Source of the DNA: Haloferax massiliensis
GTDB taxonomy: Archaea; Halobacteriota; Halobacteria; Halobacteriales; Haloferacaceae
Reading direction: 5' to 3'
NCBI RefSeq assembly: GCF_001368915.1
Contig: NZ_CSTE01000007.1
Coordinates: 1 to 63,531 of the forward strand
DNA length: 63,531 nucleotides
Below are positions 63,363-63,531 of this stretch, one piece after another (the first letter of the stretch is position 1; the number at the start of each line of letters is the position of its first letter). A model generated the notes under the pieces. It was given only the letters and a program-made list of their open reading frames with translations, searched no databases and was not told the DNA's origin. The translations under genes and the position numbers were made by a program.

Positions 63363-63531
63363 ATGTCTCCCCCGAGTTCAGGGGGCACCGCCGCCGGCGC
63401 GATTCTCTACGTCGCGGCCGACGGCGTTGTCTCCGATTCGGTCGTCTCGGCGCTCCGGGACGCCTTCGAGCGTCCGGTCGAGCGCGCCGAGACAGGAGAC
63501 GGATCGGTCGGCGTCGACGACTATCTGGTCC
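63363..63531 (+). CDS. N-terminus of an unidentified protein (mirror copy), cut by window edge
   Basis: Same protein start as at 174-1; 56 codons are visible here. Confidence 0.55.
   Translation, partial: MSPPSSGGTAAGAILYVAADGVVSDSVVSALRDAFERPVERAETGDGSVGVDDYLV

Larger units (their letters stand above)
31769..63531 (-). repeat. Right arm of the giant perfect palindrome
   Basis: Inverted copy of 6-31768, joined to it head-to-head without a spacer. It contains the same 30 genes in mirror order and strand. The final bases (ggaccagatagtc read on the minus strand) match bases 6-18, which shows that the symmetry still holds at the window edge. Confidence 0.99.

Noticed and set aside
6..63531. Treating the two halves as separate, independently evolved gene clusters
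   Set aside because: The arms match base for base, including intergenic sequence. They are one sequence written twice, not two paralogous regions.
1..63531. Insertion sequence, transposase, phage or conjugation genes that could explain the inversion
   Set aside because: I found no transposase, integrase, terminal inverted repeats or phage structural genes. The inversion is not bordered by an element inside the window.
1..63531. tRNA, rRNA or CRISPR arrays
   Set aside because: No cloverleaf-like or rRNA-like stretches and no regularly spaced repeats with unique spacers were seen. The only short tandem repeat is the two-unit tract at 4508-4538.

Overview
The window looks like a GC-rich haloarchaeal replicon. 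The predicted proteins are strongly acidic, with many Asp and Glu residues. Secreted binding proteins carry twin-arginine signals followed by a lipobox. Most genes or operons start just downstream of an AT-rich TATA-like box placed for leaderless transcripts, and there is an HTH-10 (Bat-type) regulator. From memory, the order cbiP, a tiny zinc-finger gene and hutUGIH resembles the Haloferax volcanii megaplasmid pHV4. That placement is recollection and was not searched.

The dominant fact is structural. Bases 6-63531 form one uninterrupted perfect palindrome: base x on one strand equals the complement of base 63537-x. The axis lies between 31768 and 31769 and there is no spacer. Every gene is therefore present twice, in mirror image, and both arms run off the window. 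The axis cuts a second MmgE/PrpD gene after about 45 codons. Either this is a huge inverted duplication (or a head-to-head dimer or fold-back end), or it is a fold-back read or assembly artefact. Sequence alone cannot decide.

Left arm, outside to inside. (1) 1-7458: a truncated unknown gene, an acyl-CoA synthetase, cobyric acid synthase cbiP, a LUD-domain protein, a 47-residue zinc-finger protein, and two divergent paralogous iron-type binding proteins with three TTAGG-N4-CCTAA operators between them. (2) 7546-13810: the histidine utilisation operon hutU-hutG-hutI-hutH with a divergent HTH-10 regulator. (3) 13814-15719: a VOC protein, an AT-rich intergenic patch and an MFS transporter. (4) 15850-23503: an eight-gene minus-strand run (SnoaL-like, LLM flavin/F420 enzyme, isochorismatase-type amidohydrolase, cyclic amidohydrolase, CaiB CoA-transferase, HMG-CoA-lyase-like enzyme, LeuC-like and LeuD-like hydratase). 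(5) 23737-31768: a divergent plus-strand run with a fumarate-reductase-type flavoprotein, a LivJHMGF ABC transporter, one complete MmgE/PrpD protein and the start of a second. The right arm, 31769-63531, is the same set in reverse.

Regions 4 and 5 read as one catabolic island. The ABC transporter would import an amide-like solute. The cyclic amidohydrolase and the isochorismatase-type amidase could open a ring and release ammonia to give a dicarboxylate. The flavoprotein and MmgE/PrpD proteins could adjust unsaturation. The LeuCD-like hydratase, CoA-transferase and lyase could then cleave a 2-alkylmalate to acyl-CoA and a 2-oxoacid. The natural substrate is unknown. A cyclic imide or related N-heterocycle is the working guess.
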